Below the pieces are notes generated by a model that had not been told where the DNA came from, did no database searches, and was given only the letters and a program-made list of their open reading frames with translations. 64,000 nt of DNA from positions 124,001 to 188,000 of the forward strand of contig NZ_JNNU01000007.1 of NCBI RefSeq assembly GCF_000732195.1. Direction: 5' to 3'. Positions 44,522 to 54,649 of the stretch are shown here, one piece after another (position 1 is the first letter of the stretch; every line of letters begins with the position of its first letter). The translations under genes and the position numbers were made by a program. Source of the DNA: Neorhizobium vignae (lineage in GTDB: Bacteria; Pseudomonadota; Alphaproteobacteria; Rhizobiales; Rhizobiaceae).

Positions 44522-45424
44522 ATGACACTGCCCTTCAATCCCTATCATGAGGCGGCCTCGATTGCCGCGCGGCACGTCCAAAAGGATGGGGAAGTGTTCA
44601 CGCCTATCGGAAACCTCGTGCTCGGCCGGCGGTCGGTCCCGACCGCGCCGCTCTATATGGATTACCGGCCCTGCATCTGTCTGGTTCTGCAAGGCACCAA
44701 GAGCGTGAAGCTCGGGGACGAGACAATCGCATATGGCGTCGGCGATTGTCTTCTCACCTCGATCGAGCTGCCGGTGACATCGCGCGTCACGGTCGCAAGC
44801 CCGGAGGCGCCGCACTTATGTTTCGCCCTCGCAATCGATCCGGACGGGCTTTCCGCCCTGCTGGAGCGGATCGACGTTCCGCGGCCGAGCGCCGATACCG
44901 ATTCGATGCGCGGCATCGTCTCCAATGTCGCGTCGCCAGAGTTGCTCGATGCCGCGACAAGGCTGCTTCGCCTGCTCGACCGGCCCGCTGATATTGCGGC
45001 GATGGCGCCGCTGATCGAGCAGGAAATCCTCTATCGCGTCCTCTCCGGGCCGGATGGCGCACGGCTCCTGCATATCGCGACGTCCGAAAGCCGCAGCAAC
45101 CGTATCGCCCGCGCCGTCGCCTGGCTGCGCGCCAACTTCCATCGCACGCTGCGGATCGAGGACCTGGCGGACCATGTGGGCATGAGCCCGTCTTCGCTGC
45201 ACCATCACTTCAAGTCGGTGACCGCGATGACGCCTGTGCAGTTCCAGAAGAAGCTGCGCCTGCACGAGGCGCGCCGGCTGATGCTGCTGGAGGGGCTCGA
45301 TGTCGGCAGCGCCGGCCACCGGGTCGGCTACCAGAGCCCGTCGCAGTTCAGCCGCGAATACAGCCGGCTCTACGGCGAGTCACCGCTGCGTGACGTGGGT
45401 GCGATCCTGGCCGCCGCGGAATAG
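44522..45424 (+). CDS. AraC-family transcriptional regulator (AraC_N, YqhC-like)
   Basis: A 300-residue AraC-type regulator. Residues 20-170 are a cupin-like AraC_N domain (C-I-C-L-V-L-Q-G-T-K region). The C-terminal 100 residues hold the two helix-turn-helix units with the second signature G-Y-Q-S-P-S-Q-F-S-R-E-Y. E. coli YqhC, of this subfamily, activates an alcohol dehydrogenase in response to aldehydes, and the divergent dehydrogenase here gives the same picture. The direct repeats between the genes are likely its site. Confidence 0.92.
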   Translation: MTLPFNPYHEAASIAARHVQKDGEVFTPIGNLVLGRRSVPTAPLYMDYRPCICLVLQGTKSVKLGDETIAYGVGDCLLTSIELPVTSRVTVASPEAPHLCFALAIDPDGLSALLERIDVPRPSADTDSMRGIVSNVASPELLDAATRLLRLLDRPADIAAMAPLIEQEILYRVLSGPDGARLLHIATSESRSNRIARAVAWLRANFHRTLRIEDLADHVGMSPSSLHHHFKSVTAMTPVQFQKKLRLHEARRLMLLEGLDVGSAGHRVGYQSPSQFSREYSRLYGESPLRDVGAILAAAE

Positions 45425-45445
45425 CGGGGCTCAAAACCGCGTGGA

Positions 45446-45808
45446 TCAACCGGGGAATTTCAGCGCCTTGTCGTTACGGCACTGGGCAAGCTTGAGCTGC
45501 TTGAACGAATAGATCTTTGTGATCCGTCCGTCGCCGTCCGTATCGACCTTCATGCAGGCGCAGGCGTAGCCGTAGCTGCCATTGGTGCGGACATAGTCGC
45601 GTTCCGAAATGTCCGGGATGAGATCCATGCCTTCGGGCTCGTCGTCGCTTCCCTGGGTGCGGATCGTCCAAGTATCCTCGGCGTCGTCCAGCCACCAGTT
45701 GCCGGGTGTCGGATTCTGGATCCAGCCGCAACGGTTGTCGGCGGCATGGGCAACAGCCGGAAGGGCAAGAAAAGCGAAGGCGGCAATGGCGCCGTATACC
45801 CGGTTCAT
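45446..45808 (-). CDS. DUF4087 exported protein
   Basis: A 120-residue protein with a signal peptide (about residues 1-22, ending A-H-A) and a mature part of the DUF4087 family: C-G-W-I-Q-N-P-T-P-G-N-W-W-L-D-D. Four cysteines, including C-A-C near residue 86, suggest disulfides. Function is unknown. ATG 45808 has AGGAGG upstream. It converges on the AraC gene. Confidence 0.85.
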   Translation of the reverse strand: MNRVYGAIAAFAFLALPAVAHAADNRCGWIQNPTPGNWWLDDAEDTWTIRTQGSDDEPEGMDLIPDISERDYVRTNGSYGYACACMKVDTDGDGRITKIYSFKQLKLAQCRNDKALKFPG

Positions 45809-45904
45809 GAATGGTCCTCCTGATCGTTCGGGCGATTGTATCGGCTCCGGGAACATCTAGCTTAAAAACCTTGATCGTTGATGATCGGACCCCGAAGAAC
45901 GGAC

Positions 45905-45956
45905 TTGACGGCGGCGGCGGATGCTTTATACGAGCAGAACCGTACCGTACGGTACG
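45905..45956 (+). promoter_or_regulatory. TetR-gene promoter with 16-bp operator palindrome
   Basis: TTGACG (45905-45910), 16 bases, then TATACG forms a promoter. Ten bases beyond is the perfect palindrome CGTACCGTACGGTACG (45941-45956), which covers the start region and lies 17 bases before the GTG start. It is the natural autoregulatory site of the TetR protein. Confidence 0.7.
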
Positions 45957-45973
45957 CAAAAGGATTTAAAACC

Positions 45974-47693
<1,720 letters not shown>

Positions 47694-47720
47694 GCCTCAA
47701 ATATACAGCGAAATGAAACA

Positions 47721-47749
47721 AGGCTCGGGCGAATTCCCGAGCCTTTTTT
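47721..47749 (+). terminator. Rho-independent terminator of ilvC
   Basis: Nine-base stem AGGCTCGGG/CCCGAGCCT with a CGAATT loop followed by a T run, 28 bases after the ilvC stop. Confidence 0.9.
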
Positions 47750-47846
47750 ACGTATCCCAAGTCGAGCCGACATAAATTCCGTTGTCAGACAGGACCTCGT
47801 TCGCTTCCTCGACATAAGAATTAATTTTAACCCGGAAGTCTGACAT
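47748..47846 (-). other. Doubtful 32-codon AT-rich frame downstream of the FucU-like gene
   Basis: An ATG-initiated frame of 32 residues with a natural protein-like composition (mixed Asn, Val, Tyr, Ser) but no Shine-Dalgarno sequence. The DNA from about 47750 to 47870 is clearly more AT-rich than its surroundings. It may be a gene remnant or just spacer. Confidence 0.25.
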
Positions 47847-47856
47847 TTTTAGGTTC

Positions 47857-48318
47857 TTATAACCGTACTTGTTCCGGGGGAATGACGCCCTTGGTGAGGA
47901 GGAAGCAGCCGTAGAAGCGGGTTTCCCCGGTTGCGATGACGCAATAGGCCTTCTTCGCCTCTTCGTAGAAGGCAAAACGCTCGATGCCGTACATCGGCGC
48001 CGATTTTCCCTCGACGGCATCGATCTCAGCCTGAACGTCCTGTTGAACGAGGGGTATTTCCTCGGGCTTCCCTATGACTTCCATCCGGCCGACGGAGGGT
48101 TGAAGAGGCGTGTCGAGAGGCAGTACGGACAGGATTGCGCGCATCGCCCGTGCCGCGGAGATGTTGTCCGTCCTCAGCAGCTTGCCGAGCACCGTCTGTC
48201 GGGCCACCGCATCGGCTGGAAAATTGGTGTCGACGAGCGCCAACGTATCGCCGTGGCCCATGGAGTGCAGGGCATGAAGGACGTCGGCGTTCAATGTCGG
48301 ATCGATATTCTTGAGCAT
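47857..48318 (-). CDS. RbsD/FucU-family sugar mutarotase-like protein
   Basis: A 153-residue protein of the RbsD/FucU family, which interconverts sugar anomers. The signature is L-H-S-M-G-H-G-D-T-L-A-L-V-D-T-N-F-P (about 17-34), with the catalytic His and Asp. The closer match is FucU (L-fucose mutarotase), but no fucose genes are adjacent, so the sugar is open. It is transcribed away from the aminotransferase gene, with a large inverted repeat between them. Confidence 0.88.
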   Translation of the reverse strand: MLKNIDPTLNADVLHALHSMGHGDTLALVDTNFPADAVARQTVLGKLLRTDNISAARAMRAILSVLPLDTPLQPSVGRMEVIGKPEEIPLVQQDVQAEIDAVEGKSAPMYGIERFAFYEEAKKAYCVIATGETRFYGCFLLTKGVIPPEQVRL

Positions 48319-48419
48319 ATTTCCTCCTCAGGTGCTCTGCGTCGCTTCGTGCCGAACCTGTCTTTTCTTCAGTCTTCTGGCAAGCCCGTCCGGGTGGTGC
48401 TAAATAAATCGAAATCGGA

Positions 48420-48458
48420 AAAGACCGATAGGTCAGTCTTGCTGACCTATCGGTCTTT
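48420..48458. repeat. 39-bp inverted repeat upstream of the aminotransferase gene
   Basis: Seventeen bases (48420-48436) are perfectly complementary to 48442-48458 around a TCTTG centre. Each arm contains its own dyad GACC-N4-GGTC, so two 12-bp operator-like units stand in opposite orientation. It lies 45 bases before the aminotransferase start and 102 bases from the FucU-like start. Confidence 0.8.
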
Positions 48459-48503
48459 GTGTAAAGATTGGGCATAGAAAATTGAAACAAGAGGAAACAT
48501 CCC

Positions 48504-49730
48504 GTGCTTGATTGGGAACATATTTTCGCGACGCGCTCCAGCCGCATGCGCGCGTCTGAAATCCGTGAACTGCTGAAGCTGCTCGACCAGCCGGATATCA
48601 TCTCCTTCGCCGGCGGCATTCCGGATCCGGCGCTGTTTCCGGATGTGGCGTTCAAGGAAGCTTATTCGGATATTTTTTCCGGCGCACAGGTGAACGCGGC
48701 GCTGCAGTATTCCGTCAGCGAGGGTTACAAGCCGCTGCGCGAGTGGATCGCCCGCGACGTCGCCAAGATCGGTATCGACTGCACGCCCGACAACGTTTTC
48801 ATCACGTCGGGTTCGCAGCAGGCGCTGGACTATCTCGGTAAGCTGTTCCTGTCGCCGAAGGATACGGCGCTGGTTACCTGGCCGACCTATCTCGGCGCGC
48901 TTTCGGCCTTCAATGCCTATGAACCGAATTACGACCAGCTGTCGCTGAACGGCAATCGCACCCCGGAGGCTTACCGCGACACTGCGGCCAAGACCGGCGG
49001 CAGCGTCAAGTTCGCCTACCTGTCTGCGGATTTCTCCAATCCGACCGGCGAGACGGTTGATCTGGCCGGCCGCGAAAAGCTGCTGGCACTTGCCGACGAG
49101 CTCGATATCGCGATCCTCGAAGATGCCGCCTATCAGCATCTTCGGTATGACGGTGAGGCCATTCCGCCGATCATGGCGCTCGACATCGCCCGCAAGGGCG
49201 GCATCGAGAACACCCGCACGATCTACAGCGGCAGCTTCTCGAAGACTCTGGCGCCCGGCCTGCGTGTCGGTTTCGTGGTCGCGGCGATGCCGGTCATCCG
49301 CAAGCTGGTGCTGATGAAGCAGGCCGCCGACCTGCATTCCTCGACGATCAACCAGATCGCCATCGAACATGTCGCCTCGCGCGGTTTCGACGCCCAGGTC
49401 GCCAAGATCAGGGCAGTCTACAGCAAGCGCCGCGATGCGATGCTGGCGGCACTCGACAAGTATATGCCGAAGAACGCCACCTGGACGCGCCCGGAAGGCG
49501 GCATGTTCGTGTGGGTGACCTTGCCGGAAGGCATGGACGGCGCCGAGTTGCTTGCAAAATCGATCGCCACGGAAAAGGTCGCCTTCGTTCCGGGCAAGGC
49601 GTTTTATGCGGACGGCAGCAATGCCAATACGCTGCGCATGAGCTTCTCCTGCGCCGACGAGACGATGATCGACGAGGGCATCAAGCGGCTCGGCCGCCTG
49701 ATCTCCAACGCGATCCGCGCGGCTGCCTGA
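48504..49730 (+). CDS. PLP-dependent aminotransferase (2-aminoadipate/aromatic type, class I)
   Basis: A 408-residue fold-type I aminotransferase. The PLP lysine lies in S-G-S-F-S-K-T-L-A-P-G-L-R-V-G (near 244). The N-terminal I-I-S-F-A-G-G-I-P-D-P and the S-N-P-T-G motif near 178 place it with LysN/ARO8-like enzymes and the aminotransferase half of MocR proteins. No GntR domain is attached. The amino-acid substrate is not evident. GTG 48504 is the start. A strong terminator follows. Confidence 0.9.
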   Translation: MLDWEHIFATRSSRMRASEIRELLKLLDQPDIISFAGGIPDPALFPDVAFKEAYSDIFSGAQVNAALQYSVSEGYKPLREWIARDVAKIGIDCTPDNVFITSGSQQALDYLGKLFLSPKDTALVTWPTYLGALSAFNAYEPNYDQLSLNGNRTPEAYRDTAAKTGGSVKFAYLSADFSNPTGETVDLAGREKLLALADELDIAILEDAAYQHLRYDGEAIPPIMALDIARKGGIENTRTIYSGSFSKTLAPGLRVGFVVAAMPVIRKLVLMKQAADLHSSTINQIAIEHVASRGFDAQVAKIRAVYSKRRDAMLAALDKYMPKNATWTRPEGGMFVWVTLPEGMDGAELLAKSIATEKVAFVPGKAFYADGSNANTLRMSFSCADETMIDEGIKRLGRLISNAIRAAA

Positions 49731-49752
49731 TCGGTCGAAACATTCGAGCGTA

Positions 49753-49783
49753 AAAAAGCCTGCCGCAGAACGGCAGGCTTTTT
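49753..49783. terminator. Bidirectional terminator
   Basis: Thirteen-base stem AAAAAGCCTGCCG/CGGCAGGCTTTTT with a CAGAA loop, between the converging aminotransferase and channel genes. Confidence 0.9.
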
Positions 49784-49813
49784 GTTTACCGGACCTGCTT
49801 GTTCGGCAGTCCG

Positions 49814-51715
49814 TCAGTCGGCGGCCAGGACGATAAGCATGTCGCTGTCGGTATAGGTGGTCATTTCGGTGCGGGGCGGATTGACGACGACGCCGCCGAG
49901 GTTTCTGGCATCGGCATCGCCCGGGCGCTGGCGGCGATGGCCGATGGCGATTTCGCCGCGGCGAAGGGCCGCGAGCGCCACGGTGAAGAAGTTCACCGGC
50001 TTCGAGATATCGACATAGTCGCCCATCGGCCGCATGTAGATTTCGGAACCGGCCTCATCCAAAAGCTCGTCGAAGATCGCCGCCATGGATTCGTTTTCGG
50101 AGGCCTGGGCAAGCATAAGGCTGACGAGCTTGTTGCTGACGACGAAATCCTCGGCGCGGGTGACTTCCGCAAGCTCGCGGTTACGCACGTCGATCATCTC
50201 GCTGACGACGCTGATATGCTTTCCGGCCGTCTCGCCGATCTTGCGAAGTTGCAGCAGGGTGATCAGCGTGCGGGTGTCGGCCGATTGCGCCATCATGCTG
50301 TCGCTATAGCCGAGCACCAGGACGTGGTCGTAGGAGGGGATATCGAGTGCGTCGAGCGCCGAACGGCTGCTGGTGTCGATCACCCGGTGTTCGACGGCGA
50401 GCAGGGCCTTGTCGAGGTCGAGCGATGCGATTTCGCCTTCGAATTCCGGTGTGTCGGCCGCAATCGTCAGCCGCGAGCCGGGTGCCACGTACCGGGCAAG
50501 CTCGGTGGCGATGATCGGGCCGCGGCGGTTCCAGCCGAGTATCAGCGTGCGCTCCGCGGTCTTGGTTCGCTTGACGATCGCCTTGATGGCGTTCTTGTCG
50601 ATGCCCATGTCGCCGGACCAGGTTTTGATCGCGCCATCGTCTTCGGCGATGATGACCGCGCGGTCGCTGGCGACGATCACCTGATTCGGGTTGGGGTTGA
50701 GATGAATGGCGCCGTCCTTGTCGCAGAGGCCGATCAGAGTGCTGTTCTCGTAGGCGAGGACGGCATTGCCGAAGGATTTTCCGACGAGATCGGGCTGTTC
50801 GAGCGTGTAGATCTCGCAGCCGTCGAAATCGAGCAGCTCGGAATAGACCGCACTCAGGCCCGCCTGGCGGCTGGTATGAACGACGATGCGGGCGATCAGG
50901 TCGTCGGCAAGCACGAGCTGCATCTCGCCGCCGCCGACGATCCTTGCCACTTCGGCATTGTCGGCGTTGCGGATTTCCGCAGCGATCATGTATTTCTCCG
51001 CCCGGCGGTTCGGATCGTTGACCAGTGCCAGCACGGTCTTGATCACTTGCGGGTCCGCGTCTTCACCTTCCGGTGACAGCACGATGATCGACCGCGACGT
51101 CTGCGGGTTGACGATCCCGAGGTCGTAGAGATCGGTCGGGTCGCCGCTGCGGCAGATGATCTTGGTGTTCTTGCGGTCGGCGACCTTGGTGGCGATCTCG
51201 TCTTCCATCTCCACCTTGTCCTTGTTCGCCATGATGACGATGCGGGGATTGCGGCGGCTCTGGTTGGCGATGACGAGCTCCGAGATAACGTCGAAGATCG
51301 AGGGCGACCAGTTGAGGATGATCGTGTGCTCGGTTTCAAGCACCCGCGAGCGGCCCTTGCGAAGCTCGTCGAGCTTTTCCTCGAGGCCGGACGAGATGAC
51401 GCCGATCAATGCGGAGAAGACGAAGATGCCGGCGAGCGTCACCAGCAGCATGATGATGCGGAAGCTCCAGCCCTGGTCTGCGCCCATGGTGCCGGCATCG
51501 AAGGTGCGCATCAGCGATTCCCACGTGCCTTCGATGAAGCCAAGCGGCTCGCCGCCTTCCGGCGCGATCCCGGTGGCCGCGAGGATCGCACCCGCGATCA
51601 TGATCACGACCAGCGATATCAACGCCAGCCAGCCGATCAGCGCGATCGCGCCCCCCGCCATGCTCTTGTCGAACCCATAGCGCAGTCGCGCACCCAAGTT
51701 TTCCCGGCTTTTCAT
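49814..51715 (-). CDS. CASTOR/POLLUX-type ion channel protein
   Basis: A 633-residue membrane protein with two helices in residues 20-115 and a pore-like region between them (T-F-D-A-G-T-M-G-A-D), then a long cytoplasmic part with RCK/TrkA-N-like folds. The block after the second helix, L-E-T-E-H-T-I-I-L-N-W-S-P (near 125-137), and the Castor_Poll_mid-type central region identify relatives of the plant nuclear-envelope channels CASTOR and POLLUX/DMI1. Bacterial members are thought to be K+ or Ca2+ channels gated by the cytoplasmic domain. The gene is single and ends at a shared terminator. Confidence 0.85.
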   Translation of the reverse strand: MKSRENLGARLRYGFDKSMAGGAIALIGWLALISLVVIMIAGAILAATGIAPEGGEPLGFIEGTWESLMRTFDAGTMGADQGWSFRIIMLLVTLAGIFVFSALIGVISSGLEEKLDELRKGRSRVLETEHTIILNWSPSIFDVISELVIANQSRRNPRIVIMANKDKVEMEDEIATKVADRKNTKIICRSGDPTDLYDLGIVNPQTSRSIIVLSPEGEDADPQVIKTVLALVNDPNRRAEKYMIAAEIRNADNAEVARIVGGGEMQLVLADDLIARIVVHTSRQAGLSAVYSELLDFDGCEIYTLEQPDLVGKSFGNAVLAYENSTLIGLCDKDGAIHLNPNPNQVIVASDRAVIIAEDDGAIKTWSGDMGIDKNAIKAIVKRTKTAERTLILGWNRRGPIIATELARYVAPGSRLTIAADTPEFEGEIASLDLDKALLAVEHRVIDTSSRSALDALDIPSYDHVLVLGYSDSMMAQSADTRTLITLLQLRKIGETAGKHISVVSEMIDVRNRELAEVTRAEDFVVSNKLVSLMLAQASENESMAAIFDELLDEAGSEIYMRPMGDYVDISKPVNFFTVALAALRRGEIAIGHRRQRPGDADARNLGGVVVNPPRTEMTTYTDSDMLIVLAAD

Positions 51716-51892
51716 CTTCCATCCCCGAACTATACCCTGGTGCAGGGGATGGCAGGATTTGGTTGCGAAACAATTGAAGGGGCGGGTTTTGTGCCGTCGC
51801 TGTGCCGGAATGATCTGAGCACAGTAAATTTAGTCTTCGAATTTTGTTTGCGGCTGTTAAAACACGCCCCAAGATCGGCGTTGCCCCCCAGC

Positions 51893-51910
51893 CTGTCACA
51901 TGGCTGTCAA
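51893..51910 (+). promoter_or_regulatory. Pho box upstream of an ABC importer
   Basis: CTGTCAC (51893-51899), four bases, then CTGTCAA (51904-51910) fit the PhoB direct repeat CTGTCAt-N4-CTGTCAt with an 11-bp period. A possible -10 (TATCGT, 51922-51927) lies eleven bases downstream, and the binding-protein start at 51959. Confidence 0.75.
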
Positions 51911-51958
51911 GCAGGGATGCTTATCGTCCGCAGCTTATGTTCGAACAGGGATGCTCCG

Positions 51959-52942
51959 ATGAAGAACCTTCTTTCCGCTTTCACCGCCCTCGTGGCCTTT
52001 GGCATGATTGCCGGCGCCGCTGAGGCCGCCGACCTCGTGCTCTATACCAGCCAGCCGAACGAGGACGCACAGGCGACCGTCGATGGCTTCAAGGCAGCCA
52101 ATCCGGGCCTGGACGTACAGTGGGTGCGCGACGGGACGCCGCAGATCATGGCGAAGCTCAATGCCGAGATCCAGGCCGGCAATCCGGCAGCCGACGTTCT
52201 CCTGATCGCCGACACGGTGACGCTCGAGCGCATGAAGCAGGCAGGCCAGCTGATGGCCTACAAGTCGCCGGAAGCCGCCAATTACGACAAGGCCCTCTAT
52301 GACGCCGACGGCTTCTACCATTCGACCAAGCTGATCACCACCGGCATCATCTACAACACCCAGGCCGCCATGAAGCCGACCAGCTGGGCAGATCTTGCCA
52401 AGCCGGAAGCCAAGGGCCTCGTCACCATGCCGAGCCCGCTCGCTTCGGGTGCGGCGCTCATCCACGCGCAGACGCTCGCCGGCGTTCCAGGCCTTGGCTG
52501 GGACTACTACAAGAACCTCAAGGCAAACGGCGCGATTGCCGCCGGCGGCAACGGCGCGATCCTGAAGTCCGTCGCTTCCGGCGAGAAGGCTTACGGCTTC
52601 GTCGTCGATTACCTGCCGATCCGCGAAAAGGCGAAGGGTGCTCCCGTCGAGTTCGTCTTCCCGAAGGAAGGCGTGTCCGCGGTCACCGAGCCGGCAGCGA
52701 TCCTTGCCTCCACCAAGCATGCGGACAATGCCAAGAAGTTCATCGACTACGTCCTCTCGCAGAAGGGCCAGGAAGGCTTCCTGAAGCTCGGCTACATCCC
52801 GGCCCGCAACGGCATGGCCGTGCCGGCAGGCTTCCCGGCGCGCGAGACGATCAAGGTCCTGCCGATCAATGCTCCCGAGGCGCTCAAGAACTCCGAGAAG
52901 GACGTCAAGGGCTTCGCGGATATCTTTGGCATCAAGGGCTGA
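51959..52942 (+). CDS. Fbp/phosphonate-type ABC substrate-binding protein
   Basis: A 327-residue periplasmic binding protein with a signal peptide (about residues 1-23, ending A-E-A-A). The start of the mature part, D-L-V-L-Y-T-S-Q-P-N-E-D-A, matches the cluster that includes iron(III) and 2-aminoethylphosphonate binding proteins. At the place where ferric-binding proteins usually have adjacent tyrosines, this one has V-V-D-Y-L-P. With the upstream Pho box, an organophosphorus substrate is as likely as iron. I cannot assign the substrate. It begins a three-gene operon. Confidence 0.85.
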   Translation: MKNLLSAFTALVAFGMIAGAAEAADLVLYTSQPNEDAQATVDGFKAANPGLDVQWVRDGTPQIMAKLNAEIQAGNPAADVLLIADTVTLERMKQAGQLMAYKSPEAANYDKALYDADGFYHSTKLITTGIIYNTQAAMKPTSWADLAKPEAKGLVTMPSPLASGAALIHAQTLAGVPGLGWDYYKNLKANGAIAAGGNGAILKSVASGEKAYGFVVDYLPIREKAKGAPVEFVFPKEGVSAVTEPAAILASTKHADNAKKFIDYVLSQKGQEGFLKLGYIPARNGMAVPAGFPARETIKVLPINAPEALKNSEKDVKGFADIFGIKG

Positions 52943-52954
52943 TATAAGCGCCAT

Positions 52955-54649
52955 ATGACGCGACCTCAAAAACAGGGAAACAGCCAGCCACGCTGGCTGT
53001 TTCCTTTTGTCGTAACCGTGATCTTCTGCCTGAGCGTGCTGCCGCTCGGCCGGCTCGCCGCGACCGGAATCATGTCCGCAGTTCGGGGCGGGGCGAGCGA
53101 ACTTCTGTCCGACCCGGGCCTGTGGCGGTCGGTCTATGACACGCTGTCCACCTCCTTCTTCGGCATGATTGCGGCCGTCGTTCTGGGCGGCGGCTTCGCG
53201 CTGCTGCTGACGTTGTTCGACATCCGCGGCAAGGCTTTCCTCGGTTTCCTGTTCATGCTGCCGACGATGATCCCACCGCAGGTGACGGCGCTCGCCTGGA
53301 TCGGAATGACCGGGCCTTCCAGCGCGCTCCTGAAGGCGCTGGGACTCGCGCCGCCGCTCGGTTCACCGCAGCCGCTCTATTCGATCGGAGGCATCGCGTT
53401 GCTCTACGGCGTGCAGAATGCGGCCCTCGTCTACCTGTCGCTGCGGGCCGGGCTCTTGGCGCTGCCGCGCGATGCGGTGGAGGCGGCGAGGCTCTCCGGC
53501 GCATCGTCCTTTCAGGTGCTGAAAGATGTCATTCTGCCTTTGTCGCTGCCGGGTCTTGCGGCCGGCGCGGCGATCGCCTTCGTGTCCTGCGTCGGCAATT
53601 TCGGCATTCCGGCAATTCTGGGCATTCCCGCCGGGATCTATACGCTGCCGACCCTCATCTATTCGAAATTCGCGGCTTTCGGTCCCCGCACGTTCGCGGA
53701 CATCTCGGTCCTGTCCGGCCTGATTGCGATCCTGTCGGTCATCGGGCTGATGGTCGAGGCACGGGTACTGCGCGGCCGCGACTATCGCGTCATCGGCCTG
53801 TCGGGACAGGTGGCGGTGTTCCGGCTCGGCGCCTGGCCCTGGCTTGCCGAACTGCTTTTGTGGCTGACGATCTTCCTGATCCTCGCCATGCCGCTGATCG
53901 CGCTCGTCGCAAGCTCGCTGGCGCCGGCTTACGGCGTGCCGCTCAGCCCCGCGACCGTCACCATCAAGGCCTATGAGGAAATCCTCCTGCGCCAGGCGGC
54001 GACGCGCATCGCGTTCACCAATTCCCTGTCGCTGTCGCTTGCCACCGCCTTCGGTCTCCTGGTGGTGACAGTGCTGACCGGCTATTTCCTGGTGCGCAGC
54101 AAGAGCCGCTTCGTGGGCGTCATCTCGGCGCTGGCGGAAATCCCCTATGCGCTGCCGGGGATCGTGCTGGCAGTCGCCTTCATCCTGCTGTTCGCCGCGC
54201 CCATTCCGGTGATCGGCATCTCGATCTACGGAACGATCTGGATCATTCTGATCGCCTATTTCTCGAGCTTCTTCGCCGTCAGCCTGAAACCGGTGGTCAG
54301 CGCCTTCCGCCAGCTCGATCCTTCGCTCGAGGAGGCGGCGCGGCTTTCCGGAGCAGGGTTCGCGCGCCGGCTCGTCGATATTCTTGTGCCCCTGGTGGCA
54401 CCGGCCGCGGGCGCCTCGGTAATCCTCGTCTTCCTGATCGCCTGCAACGAGCTGACGGTCTCCGCGCTCCTCTGGTCGGCGGGCACCCAGACGCTCGGCG
54501 TGCTGATCTACAATCTCGATGACAGTGGCAGCTTCAACATCGCGGCGGCACTCTCCGTCCTTGTCGTCATCATGGTGATCGCAATGATGGTCGTGCTGGA
54601 ACTAATGGCGAAACGACTGCCGAAAGGTGTGGTACCGTGGCGAAGCTGA
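52955..54649 (+). CDS. ABC importer permease with two transmembrane domains (FbpB type)
   Basis: A 564-residue permease made of two fused BPD_transp_1 domains, each with about six helices. EAA loops V-E-A-A-R-L-S-G-A-S-S-F (near 175) and E-E-A-A-R-L-S-G-A-G-F-A (near 462) contact the ATPase. This double form is normal for FbpB/PhnU-like permeases. It starts 12 bases after the binding-protein stop and overlaps the ATPase gene by 13 bases. Confidence 0.92.
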   Translation: MTRPQKQGNSQPRWLFPFVVTVIFCLSVLPLGRLAATGIMSAVRGGASELLSDPGLWRSVYDTLSTSFFGMIAAVVLGGGFALLLTLFDIRGKAFLGFLFMLPTMIPPQVTALAWIGMTGPSSALLKALGLAPPLGSPQPLYSIGGIALLYGVQNAALVYLSLRAGLLALPRDAVEAARLSGASSFQVLKDVILPLSLPGLAAGAAIAFVSCVGNFGIPAILGIPAGIYTLPTLIYSKFAAFGPRTFADISVLSGLIAILSVIGLMVEARVLRGRDYRVIGLSGQVAVFRLGAWPWLAELLLWLTIFLILAMPLIALVASSLAPAYGVPLSPATVTIKAYEEILLRQAATRIAFTNSLSLSLATAFGLLVVTVLTGYFLVRSKSRFVGVISALAEIPYALPGIVLAVAFILLFAAPIPVIGISIYGTIWIILIAYFSSFFAVSLKPVVSAFRQLDPSLEEAARLSGAGFARRLVDILVPLVAPAAGASVILVFLIACNELTVSALLWSAGTQTLGVLIYNLDDSGSFNIAAALSVLVVIMVIAMMVVLELMAKRLPKGVVPWRS

